Shown here piece by piece: positions 17,272 to 25,166 of a stretch of 42,882 nt of DNA. The stretch spans positions 1 to 42,882 of the forward strand of contig DAOUUT010000004.1 of assembly GCA_030668025.1 (NCBI GenBank), written 5' to 3'. Source of the stretch: Promethearchaeota archaeon (GTDB lineage: Archaea > Asgardarchaeota > Lokiarchaeia > Sigynarchaeales > SOKP01). The translations under genes were made by a program, and so were the position numbers. Below the pieces are notes generated by a model. It worked only from the letters and a program-made list of their open reading frames with translations, was not told the DNA's origin and did not search any database. Numbering within the stretch: position 1 is the stretch's first letter; every line of letters begins with the position of its first letter.

Positions 17272-17940
17272 ATGAACCACATCAAAATTTTAGACCAAAT
17301 TGAACAAGCTTTAGAAGGAGAAGCTCACCTTGACGAGTTAGCCAGAAAAAAACAAGATCCCTTTAAAATTTTAATATCTACAATATTATCGGCAAGATCT
17401 AGAGATATAAATACTAGAGAGGCTACAAATAGTTTATTTACAAAATATAAAACTCCAAAAGAAATCGCAGAAGCAAGCGTAGAAGATTTAGAGAAGTTAG
17501 TTTTTAAATCAGGCTTTTATAAGGTTAAAGCGGCTCGCATTAAAGAAGTTTCTCGAATAATAAAAGAAGATTATCAAGGAATTGTACCAAAAGACTTTGA
17601 AGAGTTAGTTTCTCTACCTGGAGTAGGCGCTAAAACAGCTAATTGCGTATTAGTATACGCCTTTAAGATTCCCGCAATACCAGTTGATGTTCATGTCCAT
17701 AGAATACCTAATAGATTAGGTTGGATAAAAACAACTAAGCCAGGGCAAACCGAAGAAGAATTAAAGAGAATTATTCCTCGAGATCAATGGATTAGAGTGA
17801 ATAGATTATTTGTGAGGTTTGGACAAGAAATTTGCTTGCCAATTCGTCCCAAATGCGATATTTGCCCTTTAAACGACATTTGTCCTATGGATTTTTCGAT
17901 GGAAATAGCTATGAGAAACAAAAAAAAGAAAAAGAAATGA
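17272..17940 (+). CDS. nth: endonuclease III (DNA glycosylase/AP lyase)
   Basis: 222 residues, full length. The helix-hairpin-helix is LPGVGAKTA (115-123), with the catalytic Lys121 that forms the Schiff base, and the catalytic Asp139 in VDVHVHR. The 4Fe-4S cluster is C188-x6-C195-x2-C198-x5-C204, exactly the family spacing. It removes oxidised pyrimidines from DNA and cleaves the abasic site. A Lys-rich tail (RNKKKKKK) ends the protein. The ATG start lies 12 bases after the tRNA methyltransferase gene. The gene is convergent with the rhomboid gene, with only two bases between the stop codons. Confidence 0.96.
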   Translation: MNHIKILDQIEQALEGEAHLDELARKKQDPFKILISTILSARSRDINTREATNSLFTKYKTPKEIAEASVEDLEKLVFKSGFYKVKAARIKEVSRIIKEDYQGIVPKDFEELVSLPGVGAKTANCVLVYAFKIPAIPVDVHVHRIPNRLGWIKTTKPGQTEEELKRIIPRDQWIRVNRLFVRFGQEICLPIRPKCDICPLNDICPMDFSMEIAMRNKKKKKK

Positions 17941-17942
17941 TT

Positions 17943-18521
17943 TTAGTAAGTTTCTAAGGATTTTTTCTTCCTCTTAAAAGCAAAACCTGTGGAAAAACCA
18001 CCTACTAAGCCAAAAATATGAGCAAAATAGTTGATTCCGGGCGAAAACGAGGAAAATACGAAATAAAACACGTAAAATAAGCCTAAAATTATGAGGGGGG
18101 TGTCCCTTTCCACGATTAATAACGATAAAGTAGCTCCAATTAATCCGAAAATTGCTCCAGATGCGCCTAGGCTTATTACATTAAAAGGTAACAAAAATAA
18201 TGAAAACATATTTCCAATTAATCCTGAAATGAAGTATATCAATAAGAATTCGAATTTAGAGAAATTGATCTCTACATAAGTTCCAAAAAGCAAGAGTGCG
18301 ATCATATTGGAGAAAAGGTGCATAGCGTCACCATGTAAAAACATTGAAGTAAAAAGGCGCCAGATTTCAAGTTCGACAAAGATTCTGCTATTAATTTGAA
18401 CCAATTGATAAAATACATCCTCGAAAGCTAAAGAGAAAAAAATGTACAAAAGAACATTTATAGAAATCAGAAATATAGTTATCCTAGCTTCCTTAAAATT
18501 TGATGCGTCTAAAACATACAT
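17943..18521 (-). CDS. rhomboid-family intramembrane serine protease
   Basis: 192 residues with six TM helices. Family landmarks are all present: WRLFTSMFLHGDAMHLFSNM (54-73, with His68 and Asn72 for the oxyanion site), the catalytic Ser121 in GASGAIFG, and the catalytic His168 in YFAHIFGLVGG. It should cleave single-pass membrane proteins within the bilayer. There is no extra soluble domain apart from a short basic tail (KRKKK). The start is ATG. The substrate is unknown. The gene is divergent from the PCMT-like gene. Confidence 0.93.
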   Translation of the reverse strand: MYVLDASNFKEARITIFLISINVLLYIFFSLAFEDVFYQLVQINSRIFVELEIWRLFTSMFLHGDAMHLFSNMIALLLFGTYVEINFSKFEFLLIYFISGLIGNMFSLFLLPFNVISLGASGAIFGLIGATLSLLIVERDTPLIILGLFYVFYFVFSSFSPGINYFAHIFGLVGGFSTGFAFKRKKKSLETY

Positions 18522-18622
18522 AGCTTAAATATCTCAACAGATTTGACACAATTTGTATTTTATAATATTTTAATATAAATAGATATAATAATTATAATAT
18601 TTATCAATATTTTGTAGACAAA

Positions 18623-19759
18623 ATGGAAAATCGTAAATTATTTCGTTCAAAAATACAGTTGTTATTTACGCTATATTTTAATGGCTATTTGAGAGATATT
18701 AGGCTATTTCAGGCATTTTTAGATGTTCCTCTAAAAGAATTTATACCAAAAGAAATACAGGATCAAGTTAGAATTTACAACGATGCCCCAGTTCTATTTT
18801 ACTTCAATAGAGAGCAACCAGAATCACTTAGAACGATCTCTGCCCCCCATATGATTTCGATCATGTTACAAGAATTAATCCTGAATGAAAATGACGATTT
18901 ACTTATTTTAGGAGCAAAAAGCGGATATATCGCAGCGTTAGCTCATAAATTAGCACCAAATGGTAGAATTGTAATAATAGAAGCAAATCCAAAGATTGCA
19001 AAGGTTACTTTAGAAAATTTAAGAAAAGCAAATCTTCTTGAAAAAGTTGAAGTTATCGTAAGAAATCCTTTATTAGGATTTAGTGAACGATATCCTTGGC
19101 AAAAAATCCTCGTAACTGGTGCTATAAAAGAAGATCGAATATCTGCATTATTACAACAACTCGATCCGAACGAAGGCGTTTTGTTCGCTCCAATTGGCGA
19201 AGATTTGATCCAAACATATACCCAAATAATTCGTTATGATGAGAATTTTTATGGAAAGAAACATTTACAAGTAAGATTTACACCACTGATGACTCAAGTT
19301 GAATTAGACGAATTAAAATTGGATATTGATTTTGAAGAATTAGACGAGACAATCGACCAATCAAGAGCAGATGAGCTTATTGACATTTCTTCTACGAAAA
19401 ATATATCCATTAACTATGAATCTAACATATTAGATGAAGTACGGCTAGAGCCTTATTCAAAAAGTCAATCTTACGATATCGAACCTGAGAATATCTTTTA
19501 TGCTTTTCTACAGCATAAAGACCAAACAGTCAATTCGGCAAATAATAAAGAAAACCTAGATTATTTAGAAAATATAATTAATTCTTTAGAACAAATAAAA
19601 GCGTATAATAACTTAATTAGAACTGAAATTGAAAAAAGGAAATCTTCTAATTCCTCTGTGATTGATAAAAAAATTAAAATAATTGATAAATATCAACTTG
19701 AAGTCACTAGCGTTCAAAAAAGAATAAAGAAAGAGATGAATAAATTCCAAAAACAATAA
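18623..19759 (+). CDS. protein-L-isoaspartate O-methyltransferase-like protein with long C-terminal extension
   Basis: 378 residues. Residues 25-225 match the PCMT fold: FLDVPLKEFIP, the TISAPHM motif at 71-77, a SAM loop LILGAKSGYIAALAH (94-108) and IIEANP at 118-123. Typical Pcm is about 215 residues; this protein has a further 150 residues that are acidic (DELKLDIDFEELDE) and then helical and Lys-rich, probably coiled coil (about 310-378). The SAM loop departs from the usual E(I/V)GTGSGY: the first acidic residue is Ile97 and the Gly-Thr-Gly is Gly-Ala-Lys. Repair activity on isoaspartate is therefore uncertain; a different protein methyltransferase role is possible. The start is ATG. It is divergent from the rhomboid gene. 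Confidence 0.75.
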   Translation: MENRKLFRSKIQLLFTLYFNGYLRDIRLFQAFLDVPLKEFIPKEIQDQVRIYNDAPVLFYFNREQPESLRTISAPHMISIMLQELILNENDDLLILGAKSGYIAALAHKLAPNGRIVIIEANPKIAKVTLENLRKANLLEKVEVIVRNPLLGFSERYPWQKILVTGAIKEDRISALLQQLDPNEGVLFAPIGEDLIQTYTQIIRYDENFYGKKHLQVRFTPLMTQVELDELKLDIDFEELDETIDQSRADELIDISSTKNISINYESNILDEVRLEPYSKSQSYDIEPENIFYAFLQHKDQTVNSANNKENLDYLENIINSLEQIKAYNNLIRTEIEKRKSSNSSVIDKKIKIIDKYQLEVTSVQKRIKKEMNKFQKQ

Positions 19760-19790
19760 GATTACACTTAAAACTCATTCTCATTAAAAA

Positions 19791-19937
19791 TTAATATTTT
19801 CCGTATATTTTTGCTGCATTAATGAACCTATTTAAATTTTCTAAAGGAATTTCTTTAAATCTAACTGTACTAGGGCCTATAAAATTGTTATTTAATGATG
19901 ATTCTAAATTAAATAAAGAATAAAAAAAAAATAAATT
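19791..19937 (-). pseudogene. possible C-terminal remnant of an unknown gene
   Basis: On the minus strand 48 codons are open from a TGA (19938-19940) to a TAA at 19791, with no ATG, GTG or TTG that could start it. The last 30 residues (NFIGPSTVRFKEIPL, then NLNRFINAAKIYGKY) have the balanced composition of a folded protein, not the Phe/Lys/Asn-rich noise of this intergenic DNA; the first 10 codons are poly-T noise. I do not recognise the family. Confidence 0.25.
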
Positions 19938-20000
19938 TCAAAAATATAAATTTTAGGAAATAAAGAATTTTTAAATCAAAATTAGGATTATTTAATTAAG

Positions 20001-20855
20001 TTGAAAGATCAAAATAATTTTTACTTTTGGCAAATTATCGCGCAATTTAACGTTTTAATGAAATCCGCCATTGAAGGACCTAATTGTATAGATCCTCAAA
20101 TTTGTAGGGGAAATTGTTGTTCTATCAAAATTGATGTTCCAAAAATTCTAGCTGAAGAATATATTAAAAGAGGATATGCCAGTAAAAGAGATTTCATTAG
20201 AAGCAATATATTTACTTTTCAATTAAGGTTTAATGAAAAAACGGGAAAATGTTTTTTATTTAATAAAGAAATAAATGGATGTTTGATTCACAAATCTGGA
20301 ATTAAACCTCCCCAATGTTGGATTTATCCTACAGGATTCTCAAATCCGAATAATAATGATATTAGTTGTAAGAAAAGCTCTGGATGGAAAATAATTGATA
20401 TCGCGAAGGCAAAAAAAGCCCAAAAACTTTTGCAAAAATACATTTTTCTATGTCATATTGAAGCTAAAAAAGAATTTAGGTTAATTAAAGATAGATTAGG
20501 TCATCAAGATAGTAGAAATTCAACATTGAAGTTTAAACGTTTAAAAGAAGAGCTTATGAGTATTGCTCCAAGTCATTTAGGAGGGTTTAAAGATTTATGG
20601 GACCATATCGGTGTCTTATCCGCTGAAGGTTTGTCTCTACAAATGAAAAAATTTTGCTTTATTCATAATAGTAAATGTAATTTTCTCTCTGATAACTTCT
20701 TGAGCTGTAATAATATCTGTGAAGTCACAGCAAACAAATTAATCCAATTCCTACGACTTAGTTTATATCCATACATTAAAAAGAATAGTTCGGATATCTG
20801 TGGCGATTATCCTTTATTTAAATTGTTTAACCACAGCAAATTATTCTCTGTTTAA
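20001..20855 (+). CDS. YkgJ-like cysteine-cluster protein (putative metal/Fe-S binding)
   Basis: 284 residues with more than a dozen cysteines. The N-terminal half shows the CxxC...CC zinc/iron-chelating (YkgJ/UPF0153) pattern: CIDPQICRGNCCSI near 29-42, KCFLF and GCLIHK near 84-97, then KPPQCWIYP and a further C in DISCKK. The C-terminal half carries another set (KFCFIHNSKCNFLSDNFLSC and NNICEVT), which is longer than simple YkgJ proteins of 100-150 residues. Family members are thought to bind a metal or Fe-S cluster; the biochemical role is not established. The start is TTG at 20001; the next in-frame ATG is about 20 codons inside and would leave the Cys cluster intact. Confidence 0.65.
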   Translation: MKDQNNFYFWQIIAQFNVLMKSAIEGPNCIDPQICRGNCCSIKIDVPKILAEEYIKRGYASKRDFIRSNIFTFQLRFNEKTGKCFLFNKEINGCLIHKSGIKPPQCWIYPTGFSNPNNNDISCKKSSGWKIIDIAKAKKAQKLLQKYIFLCHIEAKKEFRLIKDRLGHQDSRNSTLKFKRLKEELMSIAPSHLGGFKDLWDHIGVLSAEGLSLQMKKFCFIHNSKCNFLSDNFLSCNNICEVTANKLIQFLRLSLYPYIKKNSSDICGDYPLFKLFNHSKLFSV

Positions 20856-20986
20856 TAATGTTGTGTCATTAAGGGATTTTGTCGGATAGTTAAATAGTTA
20901 TTAATCTTAATACATGTTGAATATTCTGAAGATAATATCTACGTATTACTTATTTTTAAGATTATTATCTATATCTGTTAAACTAA

Positions 20987-20999
20987 GATTTATATATTA
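20987..20999 (+). promoter_or_regulatory. TATA-like box before the nuclease-like gene
   Basis: GATTTATATATTA lies about 40-50 bases before the ATG at 21038, preceded by a purine-rich stretch that could serve as the TFB recognition element. Position and sequence fit an archaeal promoter. Confidence 0.45.
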
Positions 21000-21037
21000 C
21001 GAAGGAAATATAATTTATTAAAACTAAATGTGATTTT

Positions 21038-21406
21038 ATGTCGTTTGGAGATAAAACCTTATCTGAATTAACCGAGAAAATTTTTTCTGAGAAATATGAA
21101 TTTGTTAATGGGCCGCAAAAATTAAAAGGACAATCCGGTAAATATTGGACGTTTAATGCTGTTATTAATAACGGGAAGCACGGTAGGTATGGCGTATTTA
21201 TTCGAGATTGGAAAAGAGAAATATCTATTACACAATTAAGACAACTCCATAAAGCATGCGTTGATATCCCCGATATAGAAGGGGGGATTATGATTTGTAA
21301 TATTACCACAGATTTCTCGCGTGATTATAGTACTCAATTTGGAATTCAGCTTCTATCAAGAGGGCATTTGGTGTCCAAATTGAGGAATCGAGAGTTCCAA
21401 TTTTAA
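21038..21406 (+). CDS. small Mrr-like restriction endonuclease fold protein
   Basis: 122 residues, ATG start. The N-terminal helix (LSELTEKIFSEKYEF) is followed by a beta segment with YWTFNAVINN, then GRYGVFIRDWKR, ITQLRQLHKAC, GGIMICN and a final LLSRGHLVSKL. This order and the GGIMICN...FGIQLLSRGHLV pattern match the Mrr/PD-(D/E)XK core, in which a protein-of-unknown-specificity cleaves or binds DNA. The expected catalytic residues are not clear: I see no firm D-x(n)-ExK, so it may be inactive or a divergent member. It stands alone with its own promoter, without a methyltransferase partner nearby. Confidence 0.5.
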   Translation: MSFGDKTLSELTEKIFSEKYEFVNGPQKLKGQSGKYWTFNAVINNGKHGRYGVFIRDWKREISITQLRQLHKACVDIPDIEGGIMICNITTDFSRDYSTQFGIQLLSRGHLVSKLRNREFQF

Positions 21407-21430
21407 ATTTTTTTAATTATATTAGGCACG

Positions 21431-21457
21431 TTCTCAAGAATTCGATATTCTCAAGAA
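21431..21457 (+). promoter_or_regulatory. 17-bp-spaced direct repeat, possible operator
   Basis: TTCTCAAGAA occurs at 21431-21440 and again at 21448-21457. Each copy is itself an imperfect palindrome (TTCT..AGAA). The pair lies just upstream of a TATA-like AAATTTATTTA and about 80 bases before the aminotransferase start, where a dimeric regulator could bind. Confidence 0.4.
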
Positions 21458-21536
21458 AGAAAATTTATTTAATTCTCATTCTATTTACTTAAGTGTATTA
21501 TATTAATTAATTATTAAACGTATAAAGTGTAATATT

Positions 21537-22721
21537 GTGCTTACAAATAGAGTAAAAGGCGTGGAATATGCGATAAGAGAAATAGCTGCTGTTGCTCATG
21601 AAGTAGCTAAAAGTGGTAAAAAAGTTTATCATTTAAATATTGGAGATCCAGTTGCCTATGACTTTCCTACTCCAGAATTTATTTCAGCTGCTTTATTTAA
21701 AGCTAGTCGCGAGGGTAAAAATAATTACGTCAATTCACTAGGTGTTATTGAGCTACGAGAAGAAATTAGTAGAAATCTTAATGAAAAACAAAACCTCAAA
21801 ATTGGAATTGATGATATTCTGGTTACTTCAGGAGTTACTGAAGGAATTTATTTTATTGTAGCAGGACTAATCGAAAATAGTAAAGAATTACTCATACCGG
21901 GTCCATCGTATCCATTATATATTAATTATGCTAACTTTTTTGATGGAAAACCAGTCGAATATGCGCTTAACGAGGATGATGATTGGGAGCCTGACATTGA
22001 AGATTTGAGGAAAAAAATTACAAATAAAACTCAAGCAATATTAATATGCTCTCCAAATAATCCAACTGGGGCCATGTACGGAGAGAAAAAAATTAAGGAA
22101 ATAATAAATTTAGCTGGAGAATATGATTTACCTATTTTATCTGATGAAATTTACGATCAAATTACATATGATAAGCCGTATGTCTGTCCCGCCTCCTTAA
22201 CCAAAGATGTTCCCATTATTGGCTTAAATGGTTTTTCAAAAACGCATTTAGTAACCGGGTGGAGGCTCGGATATCTTTATTACCACGATCCTGAAAACAA
22301 ACTCGACGAATTAAAGAATGGCATAGCAAAAATGGCGAGGGCGCGTCTATCGGCTAATTCTGTCGCTCAGTTCGCAGCAGTAGAGATTTTAAGAACATCA
22401 AGCAATCACACCGTAGAAATGGTACAAAAATTAAAAGAACGACGGGATTACTCGTACAATAGATTATGTAAAATTGAGGGAATTAGTTGCGTTAAACCTA
22501 ATGGTGCGTTTTACCTCTTCCCAAAATTAGATCTTAAGGAATTAGGAAAATGGAAAGACGATAAAGAGTTTGTAGTGGATTTACTTAAAGAGACGGGGGT
22601 CTGCACTGTTTATGGTTCTGGTTTTGGAGATTATGGAAAAGGACATATGCGAATAACTTTTTTACCAAAAGTAGAAATCCTTGAAAAAGTATATAACCTA
22701 ATTGAAGAACACATAAAGTAA
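21537..22721 (+). CDS. class I/II PLP-dependent aminotransferase (alanine/aspartate type)
   Basis: 394 residues, a complete fold type I enzyme. Landmarks: NIGDP at 34-38, YVNSLG at 64-69, the conserved SPNNPTG at 172-178, SDEIYD at 202-207 (the Asp contacts the PLP ring nitrogen), the Schiff-base lysine K235 in GFSKTHLVTGWRLGY, and a C-terminal Arg in HMRITFL that binds the substrate carboxylate. It resembles archaeal alanine/aspartate aminotransferases of the AspC/AlaT group; the exact amino donor is not readable. The start is GTG. The transcript is probably monocistronic, with a possible operator upstream (21431-21457). Confidence 0.9.
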   Translation: MLTNRVKGVEYAIREIAAVAHEVAKSGKKVYHLNIGDPVAYDFPTPEFISAALFKASREGKNNYVNSLGVIELREEISRNLNEKQNLKIGIDDILVTSGVTEGIYFIVAGLIENSKELLIPGPSYPLYINYANFFDGKPVEYALNEDDDWEPDIEDLRKKITNKTQAILICSPNNPTGAMYGEKKIKEIINLAGEYDLPILSDEIYDQITYDKPYVCPASLTKDVPIIGLNGFSKTHLVTGWRLGYLYYHDPENKLDELKNGIAKMARARLSANSVAQFAAVEILRTSSNHTVEMVQKLKERRDYSYNRLCKIEGISCVKPNGAFYLFPKLDLKELGKWKDDKEFVVDLLKETGVCTVYGSGFGDYGKGHMRITFLPKVEILEKVYNLIEEHIK

Positions 22722-22864
22722 AACATTTCTATTATTATTTTAAAAACTATTTCTAAAGTATTACAAATTTAAAGAAGTTAAATCCTAATTTTTTAAATGA
22801 ATTAACATAAATATAGGTAATAATATAATAAAAAAAGAAAAGTGGAAATTTAATATGAATTTGT

Positions 22865-23053
22865 TTATAAGTCTCGTGCCTTAACTGTTTTTCTTCCATT
22901 TGCTTTAGCACGCCGAATGGCGTTGTCAACTATCTTTATTATTATACCATTAAAGATATCTCCATCAAGCACGCCTGAGCTTGTGTTACAATCCTTTGCT
23001 TTTATATACTCTCGAACTTTTGATTTTACATATAATGGTTCTACTTTAGCCAT
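22865..23053 (-). CDS. small single histone-fold protein
   Basis: 62 residues, essentially one histone fold. The C-terminal RAKANGRKTVKARDL corresponds to the RT-pair and loop-2/alpha-3 of archaeal histones (compare the canonical GRKTVKAEDI). The N-terminal half (VKSKVREYIKAKDCN, VLDGDIFNG) does not look like a canonical HMf histone but more like the DUF1931/face-to-face type small histone-fold proteins. It should form dimers and bind DNA, or act as a transcription factor. The start is ATG. It lies 330 bases downstream of the Alba gene on the same strand, so the pair may be a chromatin-protein locus. Confidence 0.78.
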   Translation of the reverse strand: MAKVEPLYVKSKVREYIKAKDCNTSSGVLDGDIFNGIIIKIVDNAIRRAKANGRKTVKARDL

Positions 23054-23385
23054 TTTTTTCTTCCTCTTCTTATAATTCTTATAAAGTATTAAAAAATCAG
23101 ATTATAATTGATTTTTTATTAATATTAATTCTACCATTTGAGTTTTTAAATGTTTTGTCATATCTTAATAAATTTTCCAAAAATTTTCCAAATACTACAT
23201 TATTTGAACCACTATGGAACTTAAGACATTAATCGTAAATGTGTTATTTTATTGATGCAGAGTAAAAAAAATCAAATCTTGTTAACAATTCAAAACATTA
23301 CGATTGAACTAAGAGGGGTAAATTAAGAAAAAAAAGTGTAGTTTTTTGTTATTTTGTTTTGGCGAAGAGAAATTTATTTTTTTCT
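23054..23385. other. intergenic region between histone and Alba genes
   Basis: No gene was seen in these 332 bases. An imperfect inverted repeat, AATCGTAAATGT (23231-23242) with ACATTACGATT (23295-23305), one bulged A, brackets about 52 bases. The side near 23054-23110 should contain the histone promoter, but no single TATA box stands out. Confidence 0.3.
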
Positions 23386-23724
23386 CTATTTTGGAGGAGC
23401 AAGCACGATTTCAATGCTTGAAACGTTGTTAGTCTGCCCGTTTTCTCCTTCGAGTTGCTCGGTACTGAGGGTAATTCCTTTGTATTCAGTTCCTTTTAAG
23501 AATCTATTTCTTAAAATCTCACATACATCAACCGCATGGGAAATAGCTCTACCTCTGGCCTTAACTGTGCAATCCACTGCTTTATTTAGGATCATCATAG
23601 TGGCCATAACATAATTCATAGTAGGTCTACGCCCAACGAATACACTGTTTTCCTCTTTTCGAGGCATTCGTTTTTTTACTTCCTTTTTTACTTCCTTTTC
23701 TTCTTCCTTTTCTTCTTCAGGCAT
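23386..23724 (-). CDS. albA: Alba family DNA/RNA-binding chromatin protein
   Basis: 112 residues. The Alba fold spans about 27-112: NSVFVGRRPTMNYVMA, KARGRAISHAVDVCEILRNRF and the C-terminal beta hairpin. Family members form dimers that coat DNA and also bind RNA. The acetylatable Lys of Sulfolobus Alba (in the FVGKKP loop) is Arg here (FVGRRP). An unusual N-terminal extension of about 25 residues is made of alternating Glu/Lys (EEEKEEEKEVKKEVKK). The start is ATG. The gene is next to the histone-fold gene on the same strand, and upstream lie 280 AT-rich bases without a gene. Confidence 0.95.
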   Translation of the reverse strand: MPEEEKEEEKEVKKEVKKRMPRKEENSVFVGRRPTMNYVMATMMILNKAVDCTVKARGRAISHAVDVCEILRNRFLKGTEYKGITLSTEQLEGENGQTNNVSSIEIVLAPPK

Positions 23725-24006
23725 TTTTTTTTCACTTTTTTGTTTTGTATTTTTTGTGTACTGTATCGTTGTTATCTCGTAATTTTTTTATTACGATTTT
23801 TAAACTACATTTTTTAAAATATTTTTCTTCATAAAAATTTTATTATCTTACTAATAATGTGATTTAATATTCCATACTCAAATTTTCAACTCAATTAAAT
23901 AGGTTTTAGCAATCTATTTCCCTAAAACATTTTTTAAGAAGGTTTGTAATTCAAATGTAACTTTTGGAAAATCTTAATAAAAAAAAATAAAAAAAAATAT
24001 GAAAAA

Positions 24007-24231
24007 TTATAAACCTTTTAATTTTACTCCAAGAAACATTAGAAACCAAGCGAGAAAAACTAGTCCCATCCCAATCATGCCCCATACTTCCATGGAGGTA
24101 AAAGTTCCAAGAGGCAAAGCTGGCAGTACACCTGTAAGTCCAAAGAATAATTCAATTAATACAAACAATCCTCCCACTAATAAGAGGAACGTTAAAATTA
24201 CAGTAAATTTTGTTGGTGGAGTCCAAGCCAT
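24007..24231 (-). CDS. small two-TM membrane protein
   Basis: 74 residues from an ATG: MAWTPPTKFT opening, TM helix 1 (VILTFLLLVGGLFVLIELFF), a short loop with LPALPLG, then TM helix 2 (WGMIGMGLVFLAWFLMFLGV) and the end LKGL. The MxWxPPTK opening and the GVxLKGL end are the shape of a small membrane protein family I have the impression is common in Asgard archaea, but no function is known. The compact size, proper start and absence of low-complexity sequence argue that it is a real gene. It lies 128 bases after signal peptidase I on the same strand. Confidence 0.6.
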   Translation of the reverse strand: MAWTPPTKFTVILTFLLLVGGLFVLIELFFGLTGVLPALPLGTFTSMEVWGMIGMGLVFLAWFLMFLGVKLKGL

Positions 24232-24359
24232 TTAATATCACCAAATTTATTAAAATAAATTGTGTAATTAATATTTATTAATTATTGATATTTATAAGTT
24301 TAACATACATAAACCATAAACAAATATTTGATTTAATTTAATTTAATTGTTTTTGGGGG

Positions 24360-25010
24360 TTACTTCTCAATAGATTCTTGGTTTTTATCATTACTTTTCT
24401 TTTGATCTTCATCTTCATCTTCACTTAGAAAGAGATCATAAATTATGCTTATTACGAGGAGCGCTGATATTATTACTAGTAAAGGAATTAATAACCCAGA
24501 CTCTGTTAAAAGAATCTTTACCCATCCAATATATGGTATCCCTCCAATTACTACCCCTATTATACAAGATTCTGGGACTGGGGCTCGATCAAATAGCAAG
24601 TTAGCGTCCCCTTTTGTCCTGAAATACCATGTATCCCCTACTAAATACTTATCAACGACACGATGGACAATAGGTTCTTCAGGAGCACCAGCCCATAATC
24701 CGCGAGCGTCAAATACTATAACATCTCCATTTTGTTCTTCAGCTGTACCATTTTTTATATCTTCAGGATTGGTGCCCATTACAAATAATAAGTCTCCTTC
24801 GCGAATATTGGGCTCCATTGAGCCAGAAACTACGATAACTATAGGAGCTTCAGTATTAAGAGCAACTTGTAAACTAAAATAGACCAAAAAGGAGCCGAAG
24901 AACGCAATACATATCATTACAACAGCAATAATTATTTTTTTGTGAGATACGGGCTTTTTTTCTTTTTCCTTTTCTTTTTCTTTTAAGTTCTTCAAATTAT
25001 TCGTATCCAT
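24360..25010 (-). CDS. signal peptidase I, archaeal/ER (Sec11) type
   Basis: 216 residues from the ATG at 25010; an upstream in-frame ATG at 25076 would give 238. The lower start is chosen because GAAAGGAGAT (25030-25021) stands 10 bases before it. A charged N-terminus (KEKEKEKEKK) precedes TM helix 1 (IIIAVVMICIAFFGSFLVYF). The catalytic serine is in SGSMEP (S64), and the position occupied by Lys in bacteria is His in IVHRV (H116), with the Asp of TKGDAN (D135). This Ser-His-Asp set defines the archaeal/ER branch. A second TM helix (LLIPLLVIISALLVISIIY) ends in an acidic tail. It removes signal peptides from secreted proteins. Confidence 0.93.
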   Translation of the reverse strand: MDTNNLKNLKEKEKEKEKKPVSHKKIIIAVVMICIAFFGSFLVYFSLQVALNTEAPIVIVVSGSMEPNIREGDLLFVMGTNPEDIKNGTAEEQNGDVIVFDARGLWAGAPEEPIVHRVVDKYLVGDTWYFRTKGDANLLFDRAPVPESCIIGVVIGGIPYIGWVKILLTESGLLIPLLVIISALLVISIIYDLFLSEDEDEDQKKSNDKNQESIEK

Positions 25011-25020
25011 CTTTTTAAAA

Positions 25021-25030
25021 ATCTCCTTTC
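25021..25030 (-). promoter_or_regulatory. Shine-Dalgarno for signal peptidase start at 25010
   Basis: GAAAGGAGAT on the minus strand, 10 bases before the ATG at 25010. It favours that start over the ATG at 25076. Confidence 0.55.
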
Positions 25031-25166
25031 TCTTGTCTAAATAAAGAAGGGGGTAATATATATTTTGTTCTAACACTTATATGAGATTCAAAATATCGAA
25101 TAGAATTATTTAATATGGTTTTTGATCTTTTGATATAAAAATGGTTCTATAGATAGTATTTTATAA

